64,000 nucleotides of DNA, taken from Petroclostridium sp. X23. Its GTDB lineage: Bacteria; Bacillota; Clostridia; SK-Y3. Under the pieces are notes generated by a model. The model was not told the origin of the DNA. It saw only the letters and a list, made by a program, of their open reading frames with translations, and ran no database searches. This document shows positions 17,722 through 25,879 of the stretch, piece after piece. Made by a program: the position numbers and the translations under genes. Position 1 is the stretch's first letter. Every line of letters starts with the position of its first letter. The stretch is taken from the NCBI RefSeq assembly GCF_030013905.1, contig NZ_CP124862.1:5397051-5461050 (forward strand), written 5' to 3'.

Positions 17722-18804
17722 GTGGCAAAAAAAAGGTTGCTGTTCATTTTCTTTTTACTCATATTAATAAGTGCATACTTGGTTCCAAATATGCTTGCGC
17801 ATTACAAAAAAGAAGAACCCGACTTACAAAGAGTAAATAATATTACCGTATCAAGTAACAAAGAAAAAGTAGATTTAATAATATTAAAAATCGCACATTA
17901 TTTTCCTGAGTCTCATCCACAGCATATTGCATTAGTACAGAAATTCATACCTCTTGTTGAGGAGGGTAGCAATTGGAAAATAAGAGTTGAAGTGTATCCA
18001 AACAGTCAATTAGGTGGAGAGAAAGAATATATTCAAGGAGTGAGAAACGGCACTATAGAAATGGGAATAGGGGGGCAGTCTTTGGCAGAGTTGCTGCCGG
18101 GATTTAAAGTGATAGAGTTCCCTTACTTATTTAGCAGCTATGACGAGGCGAAACGTATATTGAATAGTGATATCGGAAATAAGGCTACCGAGGGATTGGA
18201 TGCCCTGGGGGTCTACAGTTTGGCGTGGAGCCTTAACGGATTCCGTCAGATATCAACTTATGATAAGTCATCGAAAGAACTTGAATCACAAGGGAATAAT
18301 AAGATTGCAACTACTTTTTCAACAGAAAATGCTGAAGCACTTAAAGTGATAGGATTTGATGCTGTACCTACGCATGTAGAGGAAATGAGTATTACCCTTA
18401 AGCAAAAAGCCGTTGACGGACACGATAACCCTCCTCTTTTAAGCTACTATAACGGATGGTATGAAACGCAAAAATATATTTTTATTACCAATCATATAAT
18501 TAGTCCTACAATGTACCTCGTGGGTGAGAAGTTTTGGACTTCTCTGCCCGAAGAATATAAAGTATTGATAAAAAATGCTTCTAAGGAAACAGCGGACTAT
18601 GAGACGGAATTATTGAAAGATGCTGAAAAAGACATCTTTAATACGTTAAAAAGTAAAGGTGTAGAGATGGAGTATCCGGATATAGCTGCTTATAAAGAAG
18701 AAATTATGCCTTTATATGATAAGTGGGCAAGTAATAATACGATGAGAGATTTATTAGACGAAATTATAAGTGAAAAAGAAAAATTAGATAACCACTCCAA
18801 TTAA
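17722..18804 (+). CDS. Membrane-anchored TRAP-type binding protein, probable co-sensor (copy 1)
   Basis: The 360-residue protein is homologous to DctP-type solute-binding proteins (FPYLF, VDGHDNP and SPTMYL regions), but its N-terminus is an uncleaved-looking membrane helix (residues 4-24) with no lipobox cysteine. Where the neighbouring transporter proteins have KLRAP, with the family's ligand-binding arginine, this one reads KIATT (Ala196). The earlier arginine in NGFRQIS is kept. It starts with GTG, 8 bp after AAGGGAGG, and lies 26 bp behind the membrane AraC gene. A terminator separates it from dctP. I infer a sensory partner of the regulator, as Bacillus DctB is for DctS, not a transport protein. 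Confidence 0.8.
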   Translation: MAKKRLLFIFFLLILISAYLVPNMLAHYKKEEPDLQRVNNITVSSNKEKVDLIILKIAHYFPESHPQHIALVQKFIPLVEEGSNWKIRVEVYPNSQLGGEKEYIQGVRNGTIEMGIGGQSLAELLPGFKVIEFPYLFSSYDEAKRILNSDIGNKATEGLDALGVYSLAWSLNGFRQISTYDKSSKELESQGNNKIATTFSTENAEALKVIGFDAVPTHVEEMSITLKQKAVDGHDNPPLLSYYNGWYETQKYIFITNHIISPTMYLVGEKFWTSLPEEYKVLIKNASKETADYETELLKDAEKDIFNTLKSKGVEMEYPDIAAYKEEIMPLYDKWASNNTMRDLLDEIISEKEKLDNHSN

Positions 18805-18823
18805 TATCATTTTCGCAGAATTC

Positions 18824-18850
18824 AAAAAATGCCTTAGGGCATTTTTTAAA
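18824..18850 (+). terminator. Rho-independent terminator
   Basis: The stem AAAAAATGCC / GGCATTTTTT with loop TTAG ends the regulator/co-sensor unit and separates it from the TRAP operon. Confidence 0.8.
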
Positions 18851-19134
18851 TTCCTTGATAATAGCGGGTTTGAGTGCTTTTAATAAAAGATGTTAATAAA
18901 TCATAAAAAATGTTATTCACATGGTTTTTATAAATTTTAATCAAAAAAATCATTATAAAAAATGGTATAAACACCTAGAGATAAGCAGAATGTAATAAAA
19001 AAGGTTAGCGGCTTTATAAAAGTGTTAATTTACTAATGCGGCATTTTATTATATATTTGACTTAAGGATTTGGTGAATATGCAACAAAAAAAATTATAAA
19101 AAAAAAGAAAATTGTTCAAAGTAACCATTAGTAT

Positions 19135-19163
19135 TTGACTGATTCCAAAGGAAAGTATAGTTA
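19135..19163 (+). promoter_or_regulatory. Candidate promoter of TRAP operon 1
   Basis: TTGACT (19135-19140), a 17-bp spacer and TAGTTA (19158-19163) lie about 140 bp before dctP. The 450-bp leader between 18850 and 19300 is very AT-rich; repeated ATAAAAAATG words at about 18905 and 18957 could be activator sites, but I cannot define an operator by eye. Confidence 0.35.
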
Positions 19164-19300
19164 ATATTTCTTTTGATTATAATATCATAAAACAGAAAAG
19201 TTTTTAAGGTAATTTAATTCAGTATTTAAAGAGATTGCAATAGTACCTTTAAATGCCGGATTATTACAATAAATATATATAATTTTAAGGAGGAATTAAG

Positions 19301-20377
19301 ATGTCTAGAAAAACCAGAAAAACTTTAGCACTTGTGCTTGCAGCGGTATTCGTATTAACGCTTGCATTTACAGGATGTGCCCCCAAACAGGAAGAAGCAA
19401 AGGATACACCAGGTCAAGAAGCACCTAAACAAGAGGCACCTAAGCAAGATGAGAAAAAAGCAGCAGATAAAGTTGTAACTTATAAACTCGCGCATGTATA
19501 TGCTCCTGATCATCCATTCTCAAAAGGTATGGACAAATTGGCTGAAACAGTCAAGACCAAATCAAATGGAAAGCTTGTGATTAATCACTATCCTGCAGCA
19601 CAATTAGGTAGTGAAAAAGATATTGCAGACGGCATCGTAAATGGTATCGTTGATATGGCGATTATCGGACCTGGAGAATTAGGAAAGAGATTTAAGCCTA
19701 TATTGGTATTTGATGCGCCTTATGTATTTAGAGACGTAGATCATATGCAAAAAGTAACCACAGGAGATGTAGGGAACGAGTTGTGGGAAAAAATGGCATC
19801 TGAAACAGGTATTCGTGAATTAGCTGCATTGTACTATGGCACCAGATATGTAACCACTTCTAAGGTGCCTATAAAGACTCCGGCCGATTTAAAAGGATTA
19901 AAGCTTAGAGCTCCTGACCAACCTTTAAGTGTTGCCAATGCTAAAGCAATGGGTGCCAATCCTACTCCAATGGCATTATCGGAAGTATATCTTGCATTAC
20001 AACAAGGTGTTGTTGACGGACAGGAGAACCCTATTCCAACAATCGCCAGCCAAAAATTTAATGAAGTTCAAAAGTATATTAATTTAACAGGACATGTTGT
20101 CCAAGTAACGCCAATCGTTATGTCTGAAAAGAAATTAAAAGAGCTGCCTGACGATTTAAAACAAATCCTTATGGATGCAGTAAAAGAAATAGCACCTACC
20201 ATTAATCAAGAAATTGCGGATAATGAAAAAGCAACACTTGAAGAATTCAAAAAGGGTGGAATGGAAGTTATTGAATCGGATGTTGAAGCATTTAGAACAG
20301 CCACTGCTTCAGTCATCAAAGAGTTTGAAAGCACATGGGGCCAAGGTTTGTTTGAGAAAATACAGGCTGTAAAATAA
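19301..20377 (+). CDS. dctP: TRAP transporter solute-binding lipoprotein (system 1)
   Basis: The 358-residue lipoprotein has a lipobox LAFTGC (Cys26), a charged linker (27-58) and a full DctP domain. The ligand-binding arginine is Arg203 in KLRAPDQP; GTRYVTTSKVP and VDGQENP are also present. Family members bind carboxylates (C4-dicarboxylates, sialic or sugar acids) outside the membrane and hand them to DctQM. A perfect AAGGAGG precedes the ATG. A stem-loop separates it from dctQ. The exact ligand cannot be told from sequence. Confidence 0.95.
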   Translation: MSRKTRKTLALVLAAVFVLTLAFTGCAPKQEEAKDTPGQEAPKQEAPKQDEKKAADKVVTYKLAHVYAPDHPFSKGMDKLAETVKTKSNGKLVINHYPAAQLGSEKDIADGIVNGIVDMAIIGPGELGKRFKPILVFDAPYVFRDVDHMQKVTTGDVGNELWEKMASETGIRELAALYYGTRYVTTSKVPIKTPADLKGLKLRAPDQPLSVANAKAMGANPTPMALSEVYLALQQGVVDGQENPIPTIASQKFNEVQKYINLTGHVVQVTPIVMSEKKLKELPDDLKQILMDAVKEIAPTINQEIADNEKATLEEFKKGGMEVIESDVEAFRTATASVIKEFESTWGQGLFEKIQAVK

Positions 20378-20396
20378 TAATACGGTAAAAATGAAT

Positions 20397-20418
20397 ATGG
20401 GGGGAGTGATCCTCCCAT
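20397..20418 (+). promoter_or_regulatory. Intercistronic stem-loop between dctP and dctQ (system 1)
   Basis: A 9-bp stem (ATGGGGGGA / TCCTCCCAT, one G-T pair) with a GTGA loop lies 19 bp after the dctP stop. It has no T run, so it more likely stabilises the dctP message or limits read-through than ends transcription. Systems 2 and 3 have hairpins at the same place. Confidence 0.65.
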
Positions 20419-20439
20419 TTATTAAATTAGGAGGCAAAT

Positions 20440-20907
20440 ATGAAGATTTGGGATAAAATTGAGGAATGGTTCGTACTCAGTACCCTTGCTGTCATGGGTA
20501 TTGTTTTGACTGTTCAGGTCTTTATGAGATATATATTTAATTACCCCTTAGTATGGAGTGAAGAGCTTGCCAGATATCTTTTTGTATGGCTTGCGTTTAT
20601 AGGTGCGGGTTATGGTGTAAGACATCATATCCACATTGAGATGGAGGCATTTTATAATAAGTTTCCTCCAACCATGAAGAAAATAGTAACAGTTACTACT
20701 AATGCATTAGCGATCTTTTGTTTTGCTTATATTATTCCATACGGGATAAAATTTACGATAGAACAGCATAGCATAGCATCGTCTGCAATGGGGATTCCTA
20801 TGAGCTATGTAGTAGCGGCTGTGCCCATTGGATGTATTATCGTGGTTTTACGGCTGCTTATTGAGACAATTGGTGTATTTATTCCGAAGAAGGGGGGAAA
20901 TATATAA
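20440..20907 (+). CDS. dctQ: TRAP transporter small permease subunit (system 1)
   Basis: The 155-residue protein has four predicted membrane helices and the family signature WSEELARYLFVWLAFIG near residue 38. DctQ forms the small subunit that helps the binding protein dock to DctM. TAGGAGG lies upstream of the ATG. Its TAA overlaps the first base of the dctM ATG at 20907, indicating translational coupling. Confidence 0.95.
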   Translation: MKIWDKIEEWFVLSTLAVMGIVLTVQVFMRYIFNYPLVWSEELARYLFVWLAFIGAGYGVRHHIHIEMEAFYNKFPPTMKKIVTVTTNALAIFCFAYIIPYGIKFTIEQHSIASSAMGIPMSYVVAAVPIGCIIVVLRLLIETIGVFIPKKGGNI

Positions 20908-22187
20908 TGCTTACACTGTTGGGAACATTGTTGCTTCTTTTAATACTTAAGGTTCCGGTAGCTTTCTCGTTATTTATTAGTTCATTATTCTATCTTATAA
21001 CTAAAGATATATCTCCCCTTATTGCGGTACAAAGAATGGCGATGGGGGTAGGGGATTCCTTTCCGTTAATGGCGGTTCCGTTTTTCATTTTGGCAGGATC
21101 TATTATGAACTCGGGCGGAATTACCGAAAGATTATTTTCATTTGCAAATAAGCTTGTAGGGCATATTACCGGTGGTTTAGGCCATGCGAATATACTTGCG
21201 AGTATTATTTTTTCCGGTATGTCCGGTACGGCAATTGCTGACGCGGGAGGATTAGGAGCTATAGAATTAAAAGCAATGAAGGATGCCGGATATGATGAAG
21301 ATTTTAGTTTGGCTGTCACCGGTGCGTCGTCCATCATTGGTCCGATTATCCCGCCTAGTGTACCAGCTGTTGTATTTGGCGTTATTGCCGGTGTATCCAT
21401 AGGACGGCTATTTATTGCGGGGGTATTACCCGGACTATTTATGGGATTGGTCATGGCCGGTTTGGTATATCATCAAAGTAAAAAGAGGAATTATCCGAAA
21501 GAACGCAAGGCTACTTTCAGAGAGATATTATCTGCGACAAAATCATCTTTCTTTCCGCTTTTGACGCCGGTAGTAATTATCGGAGGAATTCTGATAGGTG
21601 TGTTTACGCCTACCGAAGCCGCCATTATTGCGGTGATATATTCTCTTATACTGGCATTTGTATATCGTTCTATTACTATTAAGGATTTGCCGCGTTTTTT
21701 AAGAGAAACAGCAAATACGACAGTTGGTGTTATGCTGATTGTAGCAGCTGCTTCTCTATTTGGATGGATATTGGCCAGTGAACAGATTCCACAGAAATTA
21801 TCTCAATTTTTCCTTGCCAATTTCCCGAATAAATATATGGCGCTTTTAGTAATCAATATCTTTCTATTAATTGCAGGTACTTTTATGGAAACAATTGCGG
21901 CGCTTACCATATTAACGCCTGTATTAATGCCGGTAGTTATGGGACTGGGAATAGATCCTGTACATTTTGGGATTGTTATGATATTGAATCTGATGATAGG
22001 ATTGCTGACTCCTCCTGTAGGAATGGTACTATATGTACTAGCCGGTGTATCCAAAGTTCCTTTTGAAAAGATATCGAAGGCAGTTACGCCGTATTTGATT
22101 ATATTAGCGGTAACGCTGTTGATTATAACCTACGTTCCGCAGATTTCGCTATTTTTGCCTGACTTGCTATTTGGAGCAGCGAAATAA
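20907..22187 (+). CDS. dctM: TRAP transporter large permease subunit (system 1)
   Basis: The 426-residue hydrophobic protein of about 12 helices carries DctM signatures: MAVPFFILAGSIMNSGG near residue 50, SGMSGTAIADAGGLGAIE near residue 107 and GPIIPPSVPAV near residue 145. It is the ion-motive-force-driven membrane pore of the transporter, probably Na+-coupled as in the characterised TRAP systems. It is the last gene of operon 1, followed at once by a tandem heptad repeat. Confidence 0.95.
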   Translation: MLTLLGTLLLLLILKVPVAFSLFISSLFYLITKDISPLIAVQRMAMGVGDSFPLMAVPFFILAGSIMNSGGITERLFSFANKLVGHITGGLGHANILASIIFSGMSGTAIADAGGLGAIELKAMKDAGYDEDFSLAVTGASSIIGPIIPPSVPAVVFGVIAGVSIGRLFIAGVLPGLFMGLVMAGLVYHQSKKRNYPKERKATFREILSATKSSFFPLLTPVVIIGGILIGVFTPTEAAIIAVIYSLILAFVYRSITIKDLPRFLRETANTTVGVMLIVAAASLFGWILASEQIPQKLSQFFLANFPNKYMALLVINIFLLIAGTFMETIAALTILTPVLMPVVMGLGIDPVHFGIVMILNLMIGLLTPPVGMVLYVLAGVSKVPFEKISKAVTPYLIILAVTLLIITYVPQISLFLPDLLFGAAK

Positions 22188-22192
22188 TTCAG

Positions 22193-22407
22193 TGAATAAT
22201 GAACAGTGAATAATGAATAGTGAATAGTGAATAGTGAACAGTGAGTAATGAGTAGTGAATAATGAACAGTGAGTAATGAACAGTGAGTAATGAACAATGA
22301 GTAATGAATAGTGAGTAATGAATAGTGAGTAATGAATAGTGAATGATTGATAGGCCATAGCAGGATTTTTATAATTATTCACTATTCACTATTACCTATT
22401 CACTATT
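22193..22407. repeat. Tandem heptad repeat (AGTGAAT/AATGAAC type) with inverted tail
   Basis: From 22193 to about 22345 the sequence is a run of 7-base units of the form RRTGARY (AGTGAAT, AATGAAC, AGTGAGT). After a 26-bp spacer, inverted copies (ATTCACT, ATTACCT) run from about 22370 to 22407, so the transcript can fold into a long hairpin. It begins just after the dctM stop and may act as terminator or 3' stabiliser. Similar but GC-richer heptads occur at 15216-15241. Confidence 0.75.
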
Positions 22408-22434
22408 TAAACTCTATCGTCAATGTAGTATAAT
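22406..22434 (+). promoter_or_regulatory. Weak candidate promoter of the PrpR-type gene
   Basis: TTTAAA (22406-22411), a 17-bp spacer and a perfect TATAAT (22429-22434) lie 35 bp before the activator gene, just after the heptad repeat. Confidence 0.4.
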
Positions 22435-22468
22435 GTAGTCAAATCGTGTATTACAGAGAGGTAGATTT

Positions 22469-24412
22469 ATGTATTCAATTGGATTAATCTCGCCTTATGA
22501 GAAACTTGTGGATATTGCAAAAGAAATAAACGACATGACTGATGAACAGATTGATATTGAATTAGGAGATATGAATGAGGCTATCCCTATTGCCAATAAA
22601 ATGATTTCTGAAGGAGTGGAAGTGATTATCAGCAGGGGTGGGACGGCCATTGTGCTCAGAGAGTTCATAGATGTGCCCATCGTTGAGATTCAGATTACAT
22701 CCATTGATATTATGCGATCTATAAAAGAAGCGAAAAAAAAAGGGAAGAATATTGGATTTTTGGGATATGACAATGTGGTATATAATATTGAAACCATCGC
22801 AGAGATTTTGGATGTAAATCTTATACCGGTTATTTTTAATAAAGCGGAGACCATTGAACAAAAGAAAGCGAAGATTATGCAGCTCATAGGAAAAGCAGAG
22901 ATGGTAATAGGAGATCATATATCTATTCAAATTGCCAGACAATGCGGCATTGAGGGACTGTTGATTGAGTCGGGAAAGGATTCTGTCTTAGAAAGCATTT
23001 CGGAGGCAAAAAAGATAAGAGATGCTACCAATAGAGAGAGAGAACGTTTCGAAGAGTTAAAAGCCATACTAGACTATAGTCATGACGGTATTATGAGTAT
23101 TAGCAATAAAGGACAAATAAAGTTTTTTAACCCTGCGGCGGAAAAAGTTTTTAATATACACAAAGATCGAGTAATAGGACATAGTATTAATGATGTACTG
23201 CCTCATGTTAATTTTAAGGATGTTATAAAGAACGGGCAATCGAAAGTGGACGAGTTTTATAATATTGGGGAAAAAATTATTATTGCCAGTACACTGCCTA
23301 TTAAGATTAGAGATAAAATTACAGGGGCTTTAAGCGTATTTCAGGATATAAGCAATATACAAAATACAGAAGAAAAAATCAGGAAGAAAGTATATTTAAA
23401 AGGACATGTAGCTCGGTATCATTTTGAGGATATGATTACCGGAAATGAGAAGATGAATAAGTTAGTAGATATCGCTAAATTGTATGCCAATACCAGTTCA
23501 AATATTCTTCTTGTAGGAGAAACGGGTACCGGCAAAGAATTTTTTGCTCAGGGAATTCATAATGCGAGCAGTAGAAAAAAAAGACCCTTTGTGGCTTTAA
23601 ATTGTGCTGCTTTGCCTGATAATCTTTTGGAGAGTGAATTGTTCGGATATGAGGAAGGTGCCTTTACCGGGGCGAAAAAGGGTGGAAAACAAGGTCTTTT
23701 TGAACTTGCCCACAGCGGAACAATTTTTTTAGATGAAATTGGTGAAATTGCGCCCCACATACAAACCAGACTTTTAAGGGTACTGCAGGAAAAGCAGGTG
23801 ATGAGGTTAGGAAGCGACCGGGTAATGCCTGTGGACGTAAGAGTTATTGCCGCAACAAATAAAGATTTGAAAAAAGCCATAGATGACAACATTTTTAGAG
23901 AAGATCTCTATTACCGGTTAAATGTTCTAACTTTAAAAATTCCCCCTCTAAGAGAGAGAAAAGATGCAATCCCGTTATTTGTCCATTCATTTATTGAGAA
24001 ATATTGCAGGAAAAACGATATAGATGTAAAAACAGTGTCGGAAGAAGCAATGAATGCTTTACAATCATACAATTGGTATGGGAATGTTCGAGAATTGGAA
24101 AATGTAGTAGAAAGACTGGCAATCATTGTTCCGGCAAAGCGTGTAGAGCTTTATCACATTAAAAACTTTATTGATGATTGGGATGAAGAAGTACCGCCGG
24201 TAATACAAGAAAATAATGAGCATCCGGATATATCGGAGGAATATAAAATTCGATTGGACATCAATAGAAGTTTAAAAGAGATTGAAAGTGAGATCATAAA
24301 AAAGGTACTTGAATTTACAGGTGATGACAGGACAAAAGCAGCTAAAATATTAGGGATAGGTAGAACTACATTGTGGAGATGGATCAATGACTCGGGTTGT
24401 GTTTCGGATTGA
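22469..24412 (+). CDS. Sigma-54-dependent activator with PrpR-type sensor and PAS domain
   Basis: The 647-residue protein has an N-terminal PrpR_N-like sensor domain (about 1-185; GVEVIISRGGTA near residue 50), a PAS domain (about 195-300) and an AAA+ domain (about 325-560) with Walker A GETGTGKE, the sigma-54-contacting GAFTGA loop and GTIFLDEIGE. A Fis-type helix-turn-helix (RTKAAKILGIGRTTLWRWI) ends the protein. PrpR_N domains bind small organic metabolites. A -24/-12 promoter lies 314 bp downstream, before the dehydrogenase/transketolase operon, which is the obvious target. The inducer is not known. The start is the ATG at 22469 after AGAGAGG. Confidence 0.93.
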   Translation: MYSIGLISPYEKLVDIAKEINDMTDEQIDIELGDMNEAIPIANKMISEGVEVIISRGGTAIVLREFIDVPIVEIQITSIDIMRSIKEAKKKGKNIGFLGYDNVVYNIETIAEILDVNLIPVIFNKAETIEQKKAKIMQLIGKAEMVIGDHISIQIARQCGIEGLLIESGKDSVLESISEAKKIRDATNRERERFEELKAILDYSHDGIMSISNKGQIKFFNPAAEKVFNIHKDRVIGHSINDVLPHVNFKDVIKNGQSKVDEFYNIGEKIIIASTLPIKIRDKITGALSVFQDISNIQNTEEKIRKKVYLKGHVARYHFEDMITGNEKMNKLVDIAKLYANTSSNILLVGETGTGKEFFAQGIHNASSRKKRPFVALNCAALPDNLLESELFGYEEGAFTGAKKGGKQGLFELAHSGTIFLDEIGEIAPHIQTRLLRVLQEKQVMRLGSDRVMPVDVRVIAATNKDLKKAIDDNIFREDLYYRLNVLTLKIPPLRERKDAIPLFVHSFIEKYCRKNDIDVKTVSEEAMNALQSYNWYGNVRELENVVERLAIIVPAKRVELYHIKNFIDDWDEEVPPVIQENNEHPDISEEYKIRLDINRSLKEIESEIIKKVLEFTGDDRTKAAKILGIGRTTLWRWINDSGCVSD

Positions 24413-24432
24413 AACATAATCCGAGTTTGTTT
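24390..24432 (+). terminator. Terminator overlapping the 3' end of the activator gene
   Basis: A 16-bp stem with two G-T pairs (24390-24405 with 24411-24426, loop GGATT) is followed by TTTGTTT. The apex contains TGTTTC-N5-GAAACA, a perfect palindrome that could alternatively be an enhancer site for the activator. Confidence 0.65.
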
Positions 24433-24572
24433 CATAATAGAACGATTGTCGCAAGCTTAACTGGGATAAGCCTTTGGTATAAATATGCTGATTGTTTATA
24501 TATAATGGTTCCATATTGAAACGTAAGTATATGAATGATGTTTTATATTCTGGAAAATGTGTAATTTATATA

Positions 24573-24600
24573 GTAGGGGCGGATGACTCTGTCCGCCCGA
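24573..24600. repeat. GC-rich palindromic repeat, single arm
   Basis: GTAGGGGCGGATGACTCTG followed by TCCGCCCGA matches the left arm of the elements at 11482 and 48752; only a degenerate GTAGGCGAACAGGG follows at about 24620. It sits in the 405-bp gap before the dehydrogenase gene. Other features of this gap are a GTATTT-N6-AAATAC dyad (24649-24666) and a CCTAA-TAC-TTAGG dyad (24703-24715), possible activator sites. Confidence 0.6.
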
Positions 24601-24725
24601 ATTTGTAATTTTTGCTGTTTGTAGGCGAACAGGGATCAGATTATTTGCGTATTTGGTAAAAAATACAGTTTAAAACCTAATTTTTTTATTTATATGGGGC
24701 AACCTAATACTTAGGGTAAAATAAT

Positions 24726-24740
24726 TGGCATGGTTATTGC
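24726..24740 (+). promoter_or_regulatory. Sigma-54 (-24/-12) promoter
   Basis: TGGCATG-GTTA-TTGC matches the consensus TGGCACG-N4-TTGC at all but one position, and the GG (24727-24728) and GC (24739-24740) doublets are exactly 12 bp apart. It points at the dehydrogenase/transketolase operon, 78 bp before the ATG, and lies just downstream of a sigma-54 activator gene. Confidence 0.85.
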
Positions 24741-24788
24741 TTATATAATAAGTGTAATTAACAAGCTCGTTTATGAGAGGAGGGTTAA

Positions 24789-24810
24789 CCGTATTGTATG
24801 TACAATACGG
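24789..24810 (+). promoter_or_regulatory. Perfect palindrome between SD-like sequence and start codon
   Basis: CCGTATTGTA-TG-TACAATACGG is a perfect 10+2+10 inverted repeat. It lies between a strong ribosome-binding-like GAGGAGGG (24776-24783) and the ATG at 24818. As RNA it would form a hairpin that could bring the ribosome binding site near the start or hide it. Confidence 0.6.
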
Positions 24811-24817
24811 GAATTCT

Positions 24818-25861
24818 ATGAAAGCATTAGTAAAATACGCTAGAGGAAACGGGAATATGGAAATCAGAGATATACCTGAACCGAAACCAGGACCGGGGCA
24901 GGTGAAAATAGAAGTGAAAGCCGCGGGAATCTGTGGTTCGGATCTTCATATCTATCATGATGATATTGACGGTATTCCTATTAATCCACCGGTCATTACA
25001 GGACATGAGTTCTGTGGTGTGGTTGTTGAAGTTGGAGAAGGAGTTACTGAATGGAAACCAGGGGACAGAGTGACATCCGAAACAGCATATAGCTTCTGCG
25101 GGAAATGTCACTATTGTATTACCGGATATTATAATTTATGTAATAATAGAAGGACTTTGGGATACTGGTACAATGGTGCTTTCGCAAAATATACCATGGT
25201 GCCGCACGAAAGAGTACATGCGCTTCCTGATAGTATTGATTTTGTTTCGGGCGCATTGATTGAGCCTTTGGCATGTATCACACATGCTGTTTTGGAGCTG
25301 ACTACTATTACCGTAAGCGATGTCGTACTGGTTCAAGGTCCTGGTGCCATTGGATTGGCAACGATGCAGGTAGCAAAATCTCAAGGAGCTACGGTGATTG
25401 TATCGGGTACAGATGTTGATGCTGAAAGATTAAAGATGGCAAAAGAATTGGGAGCAGACTATACGATTAATGTCCAGCAAGAAGATTTGTCTAAATTTGT
25501 ATCGGAATTGACAAATGGTAGAGGTGTAGATATCGTCTTCGAATGCTCTGGGGTTGGAAGAGCTATCGATGGTGCTTTAAATGTAATTAAAAAGCAAGGA
25601 CAGTTTACCCAAATCGGTTTGTTTGGAAAGCCTATCACCATTGATTTTGAAAGAATTTGCTATAAAGAGCTAAAAGTAACCGGTTCACTAGGTTCCAGAT
25701 GGACCTCATGGGAAAAAGCGATTCAGCTTCTAGAACAGGGCAAAGTTAAAACAAAACCGCTTGTATCCCATCAGTTCCCCATTACCGAATGGGAAAAAGC
25801 TTTTGAAATGTTTGAAAGCAAGCAAGGTCTGAAATTGGTATTACTGCCGGTTGAAGATTAA
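24818..25861 (+). CDS. Zinc-dependent medium-chain dehydrogenase (sorbitol/threonine dehydrogenase-like)
   Basis: The 347-residue enzyme has catalytic-zinc residues in GICGSD and TGHEF, the structural-zinc cysteine cluster CGKCHYCITGYYNLC and a nucleotide-binding GPGAIG motif. It should oxidise a polyol, sugar or hydroxy acid with NAD(P)+. I start at the ATG at 24818, where the family homology begins (MKALVKYA). In-frame alternatives are the ATG at 24773 and a TTG at 24794, the latter well placed after GAGGAGGG. It is the first gene of a sigma-54 operon with a split transketolase. The substrate is not determined. Confidence 0.88.
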   Translation: MKALVKYARGNGNMEIRDIPEPKPGPGQVKIEVKAAGICGSDLHIYHDDIDGIPINPPVITGHEFCGVVVEVGEGVTEWKPGDRVTSETAYSFCGKCHYCITGYYNLCNNRRTLGYWYNGAFAKYTMVPHERVHALPDSIDFVSGALIEPLACITHAVLELTTITVSDVVLVQGPGAIGLATMQVAKSQGATVIVSGTDVDAERLKMAKELGADYTINVQQEDLSKFVSELTNGRGVDIVFECSGVGRAIDGALNVIKKQGQFTQIGLFGKPITIDFERICYKELKVTGSLGSRWTSWEKAIQLLEQGKVKTKPLVSHQFPITEWEKAFEMFESKQGLKLVLLPVED

Positions 25862-25879
25862 TATAAAGGAGGAGATCAT

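Noticed and set aside
22167-22382. 71-residue minus-strand frame with repeated FITHYSL-like peptides
   Set aside because: It is only the translation of the heptad repeat; no ribosome binding site and no non-repeat sequence.
22193-22407. Possible CRISPR array
   Set aside because: Units are 7 bases long with no unique spacers and no cas genes nearby.
24398-24414. TGTTTC-N5-GAAACA as enhancer of the sigma-54 activator
   Set aside because: It is the apex of a longer hairpin with a T run at the end of the gene, better explained as a terminator; kept only as an alternative.
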